Shown here: piece by piece, positions 42,936 through 51,943 of the stretch
How positions within the stretch are numbered: the first letter of the stretch is position 1
How the letters are laid out: each line of letters opens with the position of its first letter
NCBI GenBank assembly: GCA_049718665.1
Contig: JBNARO010000011.1
Span: 1-54,179 of the forward strand
Origin: NZ13-RE01 sp049718665
GTDB taxonomy: Bacteria; Dictyoglomota; Dictyoglomia; Dictyoglomales; Dictyoglomaceae
Direction of reading: 5' to 3'
Length of the DNA: 54,179 bases
Notes under the pieces: generated by a model
Told to the model about the DNA's origin: nothing
The model's input: the letters and a program-made list of their open reading frames with translations, nothing else
Databases searched by the model: none
Position numbers and translations under genes: made by a program

Positions 42936-43996
42936 AAGTAAATATCCCTCAAAATGACTATCCTATATTTATAGGAAAAGATTTTCTCCCTTCTATACAT
43001 CCTTTTTTCCAGCCTTACACATCCGTTTTCATTGTAACCCACCCTTTTCTTGCTTGGCAATTTGGTGAAAAAATTAAAGAAAGCTTGGAAATTAATGGAA
43101 TTAAGCCTGAATTTATATTTACTCAACCTGGAGAAAGATCGAAGTCTTTTAAAGAGTTTATAAGAATTCAAAGAGTTCTTGCCCAATCTAATGCTGATAG
43201 AAAAAGTGTCTTAGTTGCCTTAGGAGGAGGAGTTATTGGGGATCTTACTGGTTTTATTGCTGCTACATATTTAAGAGGTATAGATTATTTTCAAATCCCT
43301 ACGACTCTTCTTTCTCAAGTAGATAGCTCCATAGGTGGAAAGGTGGGAATTAATATACCAGAAGGGAAAAATCTTATAGGTGCCTTTTATCATCCAAAGG
43401 CTGTCTTTATTGATATAAAGACATTAGAGACATTACCTGAGAGAGAGTTTAAAAGTGGATTAGCAGAGATTATTAAATATGGAGTTATTTTAAATAAAGA
43501 GTTATTTGACTTTTTAGATAAAAACCATGAAAAGGTTTTAGCACGAGAAGAAAGATCTCTTTTATATATAATAAAAGAAAGTCTTTTATGCAAAAAATAC
43601 ATTGTGGAGAAAGACGAGAGGGAAAAAGACCTGAGAATGATTCTTAATTTTGGACATACTATAGGACATGCTATTGAAGCAAGAGGAAGATTTAAAAAGT
43701 TTTTACATGGAGAGGCGGTTGCTATAGGAATGTTATTAGCCACTAAAATTTCTTATCTCCTTAATTATTGCTCAAAAGAGACTTATCTTAAGTTAAAAGA
43801 AGTTCTTTTGAAATTTGGATTTGACTTAACCTTTTCTTACAAATTTTCTTGTCTTCTTCCGTATATAATGAGAGATAAGAAAGCTATATCTAAAAAGATT
43901 AGGTTTGTTCTTCCCTCAAAAATTGGAGAGGTTTTTGTGACAGATAATGTGCCCCTTAAGATTGTAAAAGAAGTTATAGATAAAAAGGAGGATTGA
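42923..43996 (+). CDS. aroB: 3-dehydroquinate synthase
   Basis: NAD- and zinc-dependent cyclisation of DAHP to dehydroquinate. ALGGGVIGDLTGFIAATYLR and the phosphate loop PTTLLSQVDSSIGGKVGIN, NLIGAFYHP, and the metal histidines in NFGHTIGHAIE and FLHGEAVAIGM are seen. 357 aa. Starts inside aroC, 13 bp overlap, ends four bases before aroF with GGAGG in its last codons for the next start. Confidence 0.96.
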   Translation: MEEIKVNIPQNDYPIFIGKDFLPSIHPFFQPYTSVFIVTHPFLAWQFGEKIKESLEINGIKPEFIFTQPGERSKSFKEFIRIQRVLAQSNADRKSVLVALGGGVIGDLTGFIAATYLRGIDYFQIPTTLLSQVDSSIGGKVGINIPEGKNLIGAFYHPKAVFIDIKTLETLPEREFKSGLAEIIKYGVILNKELFDFLDKNHEKVLAREERSLLYIIKESLLCKKYIVEKDEREKDLRMILNFGHTIGHAIEARGRFKKFLHGEAVAIGMLLATKISYLLNYCSKETYLKLKEVLLKFGFDLTFSYKFSCLLPYIMRDKKAISKKIRFVLPSKIGEVFVTDNVPLKIVKEVIDKKED

Positions 43997-44000
43997 AAAA

Positions 44001-45026
44001 ATGATAATAGTATTAAGACCAAATGCTACTGATGAAGATATACAGAGAGTAGTAGATAAATTAAAGGAATTCAACTATGGAGCTCATATATCTCGAGGAG
44101 AAACAAGAACTGTAATAGGAGCAATAGGTGAAAAAAGAATGGAAGAAAAAGTTCTAATAATGGAACAATTGGAAGTTTTTCCTTTTGTGGAAAAAGTTAT
44201 CCCAATTCTAACACCATATAAATTAACTCTTAGGGACTTAAGACCTGAAGGCACTAAGATTTATATAAATGATATAGAAATAGGTGGAAATACTATAGTT
44301 GTTATAGCAGGACCATGTGCGGTAGAAAGTAGAGAACAATTATGGGAAACTGCTAAATTTGTAAAGGAAAATGGAGCAAAAATATTAAGGGGAGGAGCTT
44401 TTAAGCCAAGAACTTCTCCATATAGTTTTCAGGGTTTAGGAATAGATGGATTGAAGCTCCTTCGTGAAGTCAAAGAGGAATTTAATATTCCTGTGATAAC
44501 AGAAATAATGGATCCGAGAGATTTAGAAAAAGCATTGGATTACATAGATATTGTACAAATAGGAGCAAGAAATATGCAGAATTTTACTTTATTAAAAGAA
44601 GTAGGACAAATTAGGAAACCAGTACTTTTAAAAAGAGGTCCCTCTGCTACCTTAGAAGAATTTCTTTTTGCTGCAGAATATATATTATTGGGCGGAAATA
44701 ATGAAGTTATTCTTTGTGAAAGAGGAATTAGAACCTTCTCTGACTTCTCAAGAAATACGTTGGATTTAGCTATAGTTCCTGCTTTAAAAGAGAGAACTCA
44801 TTTACCTGTTTTTGTTGATCCCAGTCATGGAACAGGGAGTTATAAATTAGTTCCCAGTATGGCAAAAGCTGCAGTTGCATGTGGAGCAGATGGATTGATT
44901 ATAGAAGTTCATCCAAATCCTGAGAGAGCCTTATCTGATGGACCTCAGTCTCTAAACTTTCCTACTTTTGAAAATCTTATGAAGGATCTTAAAAATCTTG
45001 CAAAAGCTTTAGGAAAAAATATATGA
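44001..45026 (+). CDS. aroF: 3-deoxy-7-phosphoheptulonate (DAHP) synthase
   Basis: First enzyme of the shikimate route, of the type Ibeta family. An N-terminal ferredoxin-like domain (about 1-70) precedes the TIM barrel, as in Thermotoga maritima where it mediates feedback by Tyr and Phe. Barrel motifs are IAGPCAVESREQL, LRGGAFKPRTSPYSFQG, RNMQNFTLLKE, LLKRGPSATLEE and FVDPSHGTGS. 341 aa. Inhibition by Tyr/Phe here is inferred from that relative. GGAGG precedes ATG by seven or so bases. Confidence 0.95.
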   Translation: MIIVLRPNATDEDIQRVVDKLKEFNYGAHISRGETRTVIGAIGEKRMEEKVLIMEQLEVFPFVEKVIPILTPYKLTLRDLRPEGTKIYINDIEIGGNTIVVIAGPCAVESREQLWETAKFVKENGAKILRGGAFKPRTSPYSFQGLGIDGLKLLREVKEEFNIPVITEIMDPRDLEKALDYIDIVQIGARNMQNFTLLKEVGQIRKPVLLKRGPSATLEEFLFAAEYILLGGNNEVILCERGIRTFSDFSRNTLDLAIVPALKERTHLPVFVDPSHGTGSYKLVPSMAKAAVACGADGLIIEVHPNPERALSDGPQSLNFPTFENLMKDLKNLAKALGKNI

Positions 45027-45880
45027 AGATAGGAATTATAGGTTTAGGGCTTATTGGGACCTCCTTAGCTTTAGCTTTTAAAGAGAAAAATTTCTATATT
45101 TGGGGAGTAGATATTGATAAATCCGCAATTGATGAATTAATAGGCAGAGGAATAATAGATAAAGGAGCAATAGAATTAGAGAAACTTTCAGAAGAGATTA
45201 AAAAAAGTGAAGTTATCTTTATTTCTGTATTTCCGTCTGAAGTTGTAGAAGTTATAGAAAAATTAAAAAGTCTTTTAAATGAAAATCAGATATTAACTGA
45301 TACTGCCAGTGTTAAGAGAAATATTATAAATTATGTAGAAAAGGATGAATTCCTTAAAAAAATATTTATTGGAGGACATCCTCTTGCTGGTAAAGAAAAA
45401 TCAGGTTATAAGGAAGCTGAATCTACTCTTTTTCAGAATAAAATATATTTTTTAACACCCGCATCAAAAGTTTCTCAACAAAAAATAGAGAAGTTTAGCA
45501 ATCTAATTAGTTTTATTTCTGCAAGACCTTATATTATTTCTCCGGAAGAGCACGATAAAATTCTTTCTTTTACCAGTCACCTTCCTCAGATTATTTCTTA
45601 TATCTTATCTTTGACAGTCTTATCAAACTTTCCAGAATTTGTTGGCTCAGGTTTTAAGGATACTACTCGTCTATCTAAAAGTCCCTCTAAGTTATGGATA
45701 GACATAATTAAGGAAAACAAGAAAAATGTTTTGGATTCTTTGAAAGAATTTCGAAGGATTTTTGAAGTTTGCTATAAGGATATACAAAAGGGAGAATGGG
45801 AAGAGTTAGAAAAGATCTTTGAAAACTCAAGAAATAAAAGATTGATAATTGAGGTGAGTGATGAGAAAAGTAATTGTTAG
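45023..45880 (+). CDS. tyrA: Prephenate dehydrogenase
   Basis: Oxidises prephenate to hydroxyphenylpyruvate for tyrosine. NAD loop GIIGLGLIGTSLALAF, active-site pieces LTDTASVKRNI, GGHPLAGKEKSGYKEAE and SFTSHLPQ. 285 aa without an ACT domain or fused chorismate mutase, and no separate chorismate mutase is visible in the window. It overlaps aroF by four bases and aroA by about 20, so it is part of the same message. Confidence 0.93.
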   Translation: MKIGIIGLGLIGTSLALAFKEKNFYIWGVDIDKSAIDELIGRGIIDKGAIELEKLSEEIKKSEVIFISVFPSEVVEVIEKLKSLLNENQILTDTASVKRNIINYVEKDEFLKKIFIGGHPLAGKEKSGYKEAESTLFQNKIYFLTPASKVSQQKIEKFSNLISFISARPYIISPEEHDKILSFTSHLPQIISYILSLTVLSNFPEFVGSGFKDTTRLSKSPSKLWIDIIKENKKNVLDSLKEFRRIFEVCYKDIQKGEWEELEKIFENSRNKRLIIEVSDEKSNC

Positions 45881-47162
45881 AAAAAGCAGTGGTTTAAAAG
45901 GAGAAGTTGAAGTTCCTGGTGATAAATCTATATCTCATAGAGCTCTTATTTTTTCTTCTTTGGCAGAAGGTAATTCTAAAATTGTAAACTTTTTATTTGC
46001 TCAAGATTGTCTTTCTACGATGAATTCTTTGAGAAAATTAGGGGTTAATATAGAGATCAAGGATAAAGTAGTATATGTAGAGGGTAGGGGACTTAGGGGA
46101 CTCTTAGAGCCTGACGATGTCTTAGATGCTGGAAATTCTGGAACAACAGTAAGACTTCTTTTAGGAGTTTTAGCAGGGCAAGAGAAAATATTTGCAGTAA
46201 TAACAGGAGATAATTCTTTGAGAAGAAGACCAATGAAAAGGGTAGTTCAGCCTCTCTCTCAAATGGGAGCAATTTTTATAGGAAGAAAAGAGGGAGAATT
46301 TTTGCCCATTGCTATAAAAGGGGGAAGGCTAAAAGGAATAATATATAAAATGCCTGTTGCCAGTGCTCAAGTAAAGTCATCTCTTCTTCTTGCTGGACTT
46401 TTAGCGGAAGGGGAGACAAAAATAATAGAACCCTCTTTATCTCGAGACCATACAGAGTTGATTTTTGAGTATTTAAATTTACCTTTAAAAAGAGAAGAAT
46501 TAGAATTGACTACTCATGGAATAGAGAGTTTCTCTTCAAAGGATTTTTATATCCCTGGAGATTTTTCTTCTGCAAGCTTTATAATAGCAGGAGCCTTATT
46601 AATTCCAAATTCAAAAATAATTCTAAAAAATGTTGGGTTAAATCCCACAAGAATAGGAATGTTAGAAGTTCTAAAAAATTCTGGTGCTAAAATATCTATT
46701 TTAAAGGAAGAATATTGGGGAAAAGAAAGGGTTGGAGATATTTTAGTTGAAAGTTCAGAGTTAGATGGATTTATTATAGAAGGAGCAATTGTTCCAAGAT
46801 TAATTGATGAAATCCCTATATTGGCAATAGTTGCAACTCAAGCGAGGGGAAAAAGTTATTTTAGAAATGTAGAAGAATTAAGGGTTAAAGAATCTGATAG
46901 AATTCAAGGAATCTTAGAGAATTTAAAAAGGATGGGAGGAAAAGTGAAAGAATTAAAAGATGGTTTTATTGTCGAAGGACCTGTCTCCTTGAAAGGAGCA
47001 GAAATTAACACTTTTAATGACCATCGTATAGCAATGTCCTTCACAATTGCAGGACTTTTGGCAGAAGGAGATACTATAGTAGAAAGAGAAAGTATTGATA
47101 TCTCTTTTCCTAACTTTTTAGAGATTCTTAAGAAAATTGGAGGTGAAATATTTGAGCTATGA
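45861..47162 (+). CDS. aroA: 5-enolpyruvylshikimate-3-phosphate synthase
   Basis: Joins PEP to shikimate 3-phosphate. Motifs GEVEVPGDKSISHRALI, LDAGNSGTTVRLLLGVLAG, RRPMKRVVQPL, RLIDEIPILA, LRVKESDRI and FNDHRIAMSFTIA are complete. LDAGNSGT, rather than the E. coli LGNAGT, places it near the class II-like glyphosate-tolerant enzymes, an inference. I use the ATG at 45861 (433 aa), with GAGGTGAG just upstream; a GTG one codon earlier is equal. The last bases overlap the yerC start. Confidence 0.95.
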   Translation: MRKVIVRKSSGLKGEVEVPGDKSISHRALIFSSLAEGNSKIVNFLFAQDCLSTMNSLRKLGVNIEIKDKVVYVEGRGLRGLLEPDDVLDAGNSGTTVRLLLGVLAGQEKIFAVITGDNSLRRRPMKRVVQPLSQMGAIFIGRKEGEFLPIAIKGGRLKGIIYKMPVASAQVKSSLLLAGLLAEGETKIIEPSLSRDHTELIFEYLNLPLKREELELTTHGIESFSSKDFYIPGDFSSASFIIAGALLIPNSKIILKNVGLNPTRIGMLEVLKNSGAKISILKEEYWGKERVGDILVESSELDGFIIEGAIVPRLIDEIPILAIVATQARGKSYFRNVEELRVKESDRIQGILENLKRMGGKVKELKDGFIVEGPVSLKGAEINTFNDHRIAMSFTIAGLLAEGDTIVERESIDISFPNFLEILKKIGGEIFEL

Positions 47163-47463
47163 ACCCAGATGGGTAGATGAAAGTATAAAGGACTTGGTTC
47201 GAGCTATCTTGCTTTTAGAAACAGAGGAGGAAGTTTTAAGATTTCTGGAAGATATTTGTACTATAAATGAAATTAGAGAGTTAGCTCAAAGACTAATAGT
47301 AGCAAAGATGCTAGATGAAGGAAAATCTTATGAAGAGATTGCAAAAGTCACAGGGACAAGTTCTGCAACAATAAGTAGAGTTAAAAAGTTTCTATACTAT
47401 GGAGCAGACGGGTATAGAATCGTTTTAGATAGATTAAGAAAAAACAAAAAGGGAGAGTCTTAA
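47152..47463 (+). CDS. TrpR/YerC family regulator
   Basis: A 103-residue protein of the YerC/YecD (TrpR superfamily) type. The middle gives RFLEDICTINEIRELAQRL and a helix-turn-helix SYEEIAKVTGTSSATISRV. The start is TTG at 47152, with GGAGGTGA five bases upstream, giving an N-terminus of SYEPRWVDESIKDL. An earlier TTG at 47137 has a poorer site. It shares its opening bases with the end of aroA. Its position at the end of the aromatic operon suggests, without proof, control of aromatic genes. DNA site and ligand are unknown. Confidence 0.85.
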   Translation: MSYEPRWVDESIKDLVRAILLLETEEEVLRFLEDICTINEIRELAQRLIVAKMLDEGKSYEEIAKVTGTSSATISRVKKFLYYGADGYRIVLDRLRKNKKGES

Positions 47464-47481
47464 AACAAAAACTCTCCCTTT
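47448..47481. terminator. Bidirectional intrinsic terminator between yerC and oppF
   Basis: An 11-bp perfect stem, AAAGGGAGAGT (47448-47458) and ACTCTCCCTTT (47471-47481), with a 12-base loop. On the minus strand it is followed by a T-rich run (TTTTTGTTTTTT including stem bases), so it ends the opp operon well. On the plus strand the tail is short (TTTCATTTC), so it probably also ends the aro operon but less strongly. Confidence 0.8.
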
Positions 47482-47487
47482 CATTTC

Positions 47488-48468
47488 TCAGCTTTTAAAT
47501 AACCAGCATTTCACCCAATGATTAGGTGAAACCTCTATCTCTGGGGGTTCATTATTACAAATTTCCATAGCGTAGGAGCATCTTGGTGCAAATCTACATC
47601 CAGAAGGAGGATTAATTAAATTTGGCGGTTCACCGGCGGGAACATTTCTTAATCTTTTCCTATTCTCGGGATCTGGATCTGGAATAGCAGAAAGAAGAGC
47701 TTTTGTATATGGATGGAGAGGATTATTAAGAATCTCAGAAGTACTTGCTCTTTCTACAAGATTTCCAGCATACATTATGAAGATCCAATGGGAAAACATT
47801 CTTACCGTCGCTAAATCATGAGTTATATAGATAAGACTCATATGAAACTTATCTTGTAATTCTTTTAGAAGTTCCAAAATCTCAATTCTTACTGAAGCAT
47901 CAAGCATTGATACAGGTTCGTCAGCAACTACAAGTTTTGGATTCATTATTAAAGCTCTTGCTATTACAACTCTTTGCATCTGTCCACCAGAGAGCATATG
48001 AGGATATTTAAGAGCAAAATCTTCAACAGGCGTCAATCTTACAGCTTCTAAAGCTTTAAATATTATATCTCTTCTCTCTTTTGGGCTCCCAATTTTATTA
48101 ATTAAAAGGGGTTCCTCAAGAATTCTATATATGGTGAAATGAGGCGGGAGTGCCCCAAAAGGGTCCTGTTGGACAAGTCCAGTCTCTCTTCTGTACCACT
48201 TAAGGTCTTTAGAATCTAAATTTGTAATATCTTTTCCTTCAAAATAGATTTTTCCTGAAGTAGGTTCATATAGCCTAAGAAGAGTTTTTCCAAGGGTAGT
48301 CTTTCCACTTCCACTCTCTCCAACAAGGGATATAGATTCTCCTTTTTTTAATTCAAAGTTTATTCCATCCACTGCTTTTACATATAATGGATAGGAAAGT
48401 AATCTTTTTCTGATCTCGAACCATACTTTTAAATTTTCAACTTTAAGTAAAGTTTCATTATTATTCAT
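47488..48468 (-). CDS. Peptide/nickel-type ABC transporter ATPase (OppF-like)
   Basis: The second ATPase of the transporter. Walker A is GESGSGKTTLGK, signature LSGGQMQR, Walker B VVADEPVSMLD, and the switch histidine is in YITHDLA. The C-terminal oligopeptide domain has the cysteines GCRFAPRCSYAMEIC and KCWL, the place where related OppD proteins hold a [4Fe-4S] cluster. The ATG at 48468 (326 aa) overlaps the upstream ATPase gene by eight bases, with GGTGAGAG as ribosome site. A GTG three codons earlier is possible. Last gene of the operon. Confidence 0.92.
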   Translation of the reverse strand: MNNNETLLKVENLKVWFEIRKRLLSYPLYVKAVDGINFELKKGESISLVGESGSGKTTLGKTLLRLYEPTSGKIYFEGKDITNLDSKDLKWYRRETGLVQQDPFGALPPHFTIYRILEEPLLINKIGSPKERRDIIFKALEAVRLTPVEDFALKYPHMLSGGQMQRVVIARALIMNPKLVVADEPVSMLDASVRIEILELLKELQDKFHMSLIYITHDLATVRMFSHWIFIMYAGNLVERASTSEILNNPLHPYTKALLSAIPDPDPENRKRLRNVPAGEPPNLINPPSGCRFAPRCSYAMEICNNEPPEIEVSPNHWVKCWLFKS

Positions 48469-49429
48469 GGCTCTCACCTATATAACATTTTGCAAAGTGT
48501 TCTTCTCCTTTTTTAAACATAGGAGGTTCTTTGGTCTTACATATTTCCATTACATATTGACATCTGGGATGAAATCTACAACCTGCAGGTGGATTAACCA
48601 GACTTGGAGGAGCGCCAGGAATAGATTTTAACCTTTTATCCGTTCTCAATGTAGGGACACTATTAAGAAGCATCATAGTGTATCCATGAGCTGGCTTATT
48701 ATAAAATTCTTCTGCTGGACTAATTTCTACAATTTCACCAGCATACATAATCGCTATCCTATCTGCTAATTCACTTGTAGTTGCTATGTCATGAGTTATA
48801 AAGATATAACTCAAACCAAGTTCCCTCTTAAGCACTTTAAGAAGATTCATAATATTAGCCTGCGTTATAATATCTAAAGCTGAAGTTGGTTCATCGAGAA
48901 TTACAATCTGAGGGTTTGTTATCAATGCCATCGCAATAACAACTCTTTGTTTCATACCTCCTGAAAGCTCAAAGGGATATCTTTCTGCAAAAGACTCAGA
49001 TATTCCAACTAAGTTAAGAATTTCTTTTGCTCTCTTATAAGCAGACTCTTTATCCATTCCCATATGGACTATTAAAGGCTCTGCTACTTGATAAACTACT
49101 TTCAAAACAGGATTAAGAGAGTTCATAGCTCCTTGAAATACCATAGAAATTTTGGACCATCGAACGTCTTTTCTAAAAGTTTCTTCATCCAAAGATAATA
49201 CTTCTTTACCATCTAAATAAACCTCTCCAGAGACTTTTTCTAAATTTCTTGGAAAAAGCCTAATAATTCCTCTTGCTAATGAGCTTTTCCCACAACCTGA
49301 TTCTCCTACAATGGCTAAAGTTTCACCTTTTCTTAGTTCAAAACTTACATTTCTTGCAGCTTCTAAACTTCCCTTTCTTGTCTTATATGAAAGGGTAAAA
49401 TTATTTAGTTTTAAAAGAACTTCCTCCAT
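48461..49429 (-). CDS. Peptide/nickel-type ABC transporter ATPase (OppD-like)
   Basis: The first ATPase. Walker A GESGCGKSSLARG, signature LSGGMKQR, Walker B IVILDEPTSALD, switch in FITHDIAT. C-terminal peptide-transporter domain with GCRFHPRCQYVMEIC and a last Cys in AKCYI. 322 aa. It is twelve bases behind the permease gene and overlaps the OppF-like gene by eight. It pairs with that protein as a heterodimer in related transporters. Substrate class is given only by the family (peptides, nickel or sugars). Confidence 0.92.
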   Translation of the reverse strand: MEEVLLKLNNFTLSYKTRKGSLEAARNVSFELRKGETLAIVGESGCGKSSLARGIIRLFPRNLEKVSGEVYLDGKEVLSLDEETFRKDVRWSKISMVFQGAMNSLNPVLKVVYQVAEPLIVHMGMDKESAYKRAKEILNLVGISESFAERYPFELSGGMKQRVVIAMALITNPQIVILDEPTSALDIITQANIMNLLKVLKRELGLSYIFITHDIATTSELADRIAIMYAGEIVEISPAEEFYNKPAHGYTMMLLNSVPTLRTDKRLKSIPGAPPSLVNPPAGCRFHPRCQYVMEICKTKEPPMFKKGEEHFAKCYIGESHE

Positions 49430-49441
49430 CTTACTGCACTC

Positions 49442-50827
49442 CTATATTTCCTTTAGTTTTGGATTTACAATTCTATCAATAACAAATCCTAATAATGAGA
49501 AGGATATAGCAGTTAAGATCAAAAGAAAAGATGGTTCAAGGACCCAGTAGTAATATCCTTTATATAAAGCTCCATTTTGAAAGGCATCTTCTATAATCCT
49601 TCCCCAAGTAGGCTGAGTAGGATCAAGAACTCCAAAAAGAGATAGAATTGCTTCTAAAAATACATATGCAGGGATAGATATTATAAGGCTGGGAATAACA
49701 GGAGGAAGTATTTTAGGAATTATATATAAGAATACGATCCTCCAATCACTGGCACCATAAGCTTTTGCAGCCTCTATATATGGGAGACTCTTCACCTGAA
49801 GAACTAACGCTCTTTGAGTTTTTACAGCTGAACCAAAAATACTTAGGAATATAAGCACGATAAGGAGCTTCCAAATAGTAAGCTTGTAGAATATAGAGAT
49901 CATTATCATAAGAGGAAGGAATGGAAGTACCATATAGATTTCAGTAAATCTTTGGATCAACGAATCTACTTTTCCTCCAAACCATCCACTTATGGTAGCA
50001 AGAATTAAATGCAAAAGAGTTATACTAATAGATGCACCTAAACCAAAGGAAAGGTCAAGAGGAGTTCCCCATAAGAGAGCTAAATCTAAGGGTCTTCTTA
50101 AATGATCTGTTCCAGCTATACCATAGACTTTCCCATATATGATAGGTTCTGCCTCAATAATATCTTCTTTATTTTTAAATTCAGCTTCAATATATAGCTT
50201 ATACTCGCCCTTTTCAATGTTTAAATTGCCAGATATGTCCACAAAAAGACCTCTTACCACAGTTATAGGATATGGAGGGTAAAAACCTAATTTTGAAGTC
50301 AAATATTCCGTAAGCTTATCTTCAATGGAAGTTTCGTTTCCTAAGTATAAAGTATCTTCTTCTCCCCTCAATTGATGTTCTATAAGGAAGATTTTATCTC
50401 CATTTGGTTTCTCCCAAAAAATTCTGATAAAAGGTGGCTGATTTTTAAAAGTGCTTTTAAAAAATATATTAAATTCAGATGGAAAGTCATCATAATTAAA
50501 GGTAAAAGGATAAATTAATTCAATCTTTTTAGGGTTTTGAGAGATTACTTTTACATCTTTTTCAGTAAGATCTATATTTTGAGGAAGATTCTTTCCTGTA
50601 AAGAATCCCCACCAAATAGGAATAGCATTTCTTGGGTTTTTTAGCCAAGCCTGACTATTATTCCATAAAGATATAGCCTTATCATAAGGAAGCGTAATGA
50701 CTGCATAGAGAGTTAAAGCGATAAAGAAAGCAAAAATCAGTAAAGAAAAAATTCCAGTTTTATACCTCAAAACCTCTTTTATTATTCCCTTCAAACTATA
50801 GCTGGAGGTAAATTCCATTTCATTCAT
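49442..50827 (-). CDS. ABC transporter permease (OppC/DppC-like) with large extracytoplasmic insertion
   Basis: The 461-residue permease has TM1 at about 26-47, then a soluble segment of about 190 residues (48-235) outside the membrane where OppC proteins usually have about 40-50. The canonical part resumes with GIAGTDHLRRPLDLALLWGT (the usual LGTDxLGRDVLSRLIYG, with GRD degraded), then the membrane core and the EAA loop EAAKAYGASDWRIVFLYIIP. So it is about 150 residues longer than usual. The start I prefer is ATG at 50827, after GAGGTGAG. The gene begins ten bases past oppB-like. The insertion may contact the binding protein or anchor elsewhere; this is inference. Confidence 0.9.
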   Translation of the reverse strand: MNEMEFTSSYSLKGIIKEVLRYKTGIFSLLIFAFFIALTLYAVITLPYDKAISLWNNSQAWLKNPRNAIPIWWGFFTGKNLPQNIDLTEKDVKVISQNPKKIELIYPFTFNYDDFPSEFNIFFKSTFKNQPPFIRIFWEKPNGDKIFLIEHQLRGEEDTLYLGNETSIEDKLTEYLTSKLGFYPPYPITVVRGLFVDISGNLNIEKGEYKLYIEAEFKNKEDIIEAEPIIYGKVYGIAGTDHLRRPLDLALLWGTPLDLSFGLGASISITLLHLILATISGWFGGKVDSLIQRFTEIYMVLPFLPLMIMISIFYKLTIWKLLIVLIFLSIFGSAVKTQRALVLQVKSLPYIEAAKAYGASDWRIVFLYIIPKILPPVIPSLIISIPAYVFLEAILSLFGVLDPTQPTWGRIIEDAFQNGALYKGYYYWVLEPSFLLILTAISFSLLGFVIDRIVNPKLKEI

Positions 50828-50837
50828 CCTTCTCACC

Positions 50838-51905
50838 TCATATTCTTACTCTTGGATCAATAAGCGCATAGATAAAATCTAATATTAACACAGTTCCTGC
50901 TAAAAGGTACGCATATATAACTGTTACTCCTACAATTACAGGGGCGTCAAATAAACCAATAGCACGAGCAAGAACCATTCCTAAACCTGGCCAGTTAAAA
51001 ATAGATTCGGTAACAATAGCTCCCATCCATGAACTAATTACTGTTAATGCAAAACTTGTAATAATTGGTGGTAAGGCAGGACGTAAAATATATTTTCTTT
51101 CGATATCTTTTGCAGGAAGTCCTTTGGCTTTTGCTACCTCTACATAATCTTCTGTAGAGAAAATAAGAAAGAAATTTCTTTCACTATAAATTCCTAAGAA
51201 AAGTGGACTTATGATCCATGCAGATAAAGGAAGGATCATATGTTTAAGTACATTCAAAATATACCCCAAAGTAGTTGGAGGAGGTGGAAAATCTACGAAT
51301 CCTCCAGGAGGAAGAATATGAAGCCATGAATAAAAGATCATGATAAGAAAGATTCCATAAAACCATCCAGGAATTACAGAGGTGGGAGAAAGATATACAA
51401 CTAGTTTATCCCAAAATGAGCCATACTTTCGTGATAATTTAAGACCAAGGTATAAGTTCAAAAAGAAACTGATAACAGTTGCAGTAGTAAAAAGTAATAT
51501 AGTAAGAGGAAGTCGTTCAAGAATTATATTTTTAACTTGCATAGAGCCACTGTCACTGGTCATATACATTGCAGTTCCTAAGTTCAATACTATAGCATTT
51601 TTAAGGTGATAAAGACTTCTTATAAAGAAGGGTTTATCTAAGCCTCTTCTCTTTAACTCATTTCTCACTCTACTTTCTATGATATTGAGTTTTTGCTCTT
51701 CAGTATATCCCCTCAGCGTTGGATCATCCTTTACATGCATAGCTACGTTCATTCTTATCTCTGTTTCTGCTATCTTGTCTACATATCCTCCCGCATTGGC
51801 AATTACAATAGTTAAATAAACAGAGATAACAACTGTTATAAATAAAACTATGGCTCTTTTACCAAAGTATCTTAAAATTTTAAATAGTCCTTCTATGGAA
51901 CTCAA
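50838..51905 (-). CDS. ABC transporter permease (OppB/DppB-like)
   Basis: A 355-residue permease. TM1 is about 17-37, followed by about 95 extracytoplasmic residues (38-135), then the standard core with EVAKAKGLPAKDIERKYIL as the EAA loop. RLPLTILLFTTATVISFFL and FNWPGLGMVLARAI are OppB/DppB family landmarks. The start is uncertain: the in-frame TTG at 51905 abuts AAGGAGG directly with no spacing, while an ATA codon at 51896 would have a good nine-base gap. Lies downstream of a hairpin after the binding-protein gene. Confidence 0.88.
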   Translation of the reverse strand: MSSIEGLFKILRYFGKRAIVLFITVVISVYLTIVIANAGGYVDKIAETEIRMNVAMHVKDDPTLRGYTEEQKLNIIESRVRNELKRRGLDKPFFIRSLYHLKNAIVLNLGTAMYMTSDSGSMQVKNIILERLPLTILLFTTATVISFFLNLYLGLKLSRKYGSFWDKLVVYLSPTSVIPGWFYGIFLIMIFYSWLHILPPGGFVDFPPPPTTLGYILNVLKHMILPLSAWIISPLFLGIYSERNFFLIFSTEDYVEVAKAKGLPAKDIERKYILRPALPPIITSFALTVISSWMGAIVTESIFNWPGLGMVLARAIGLFDAPVIVGVTVIYAYLLAGTVLILDFIYALIDPRVRI

Positions 51906-51943
51906 CCTCCTTTTGTATAAACTTGATTTTTACCAAATAAAGA

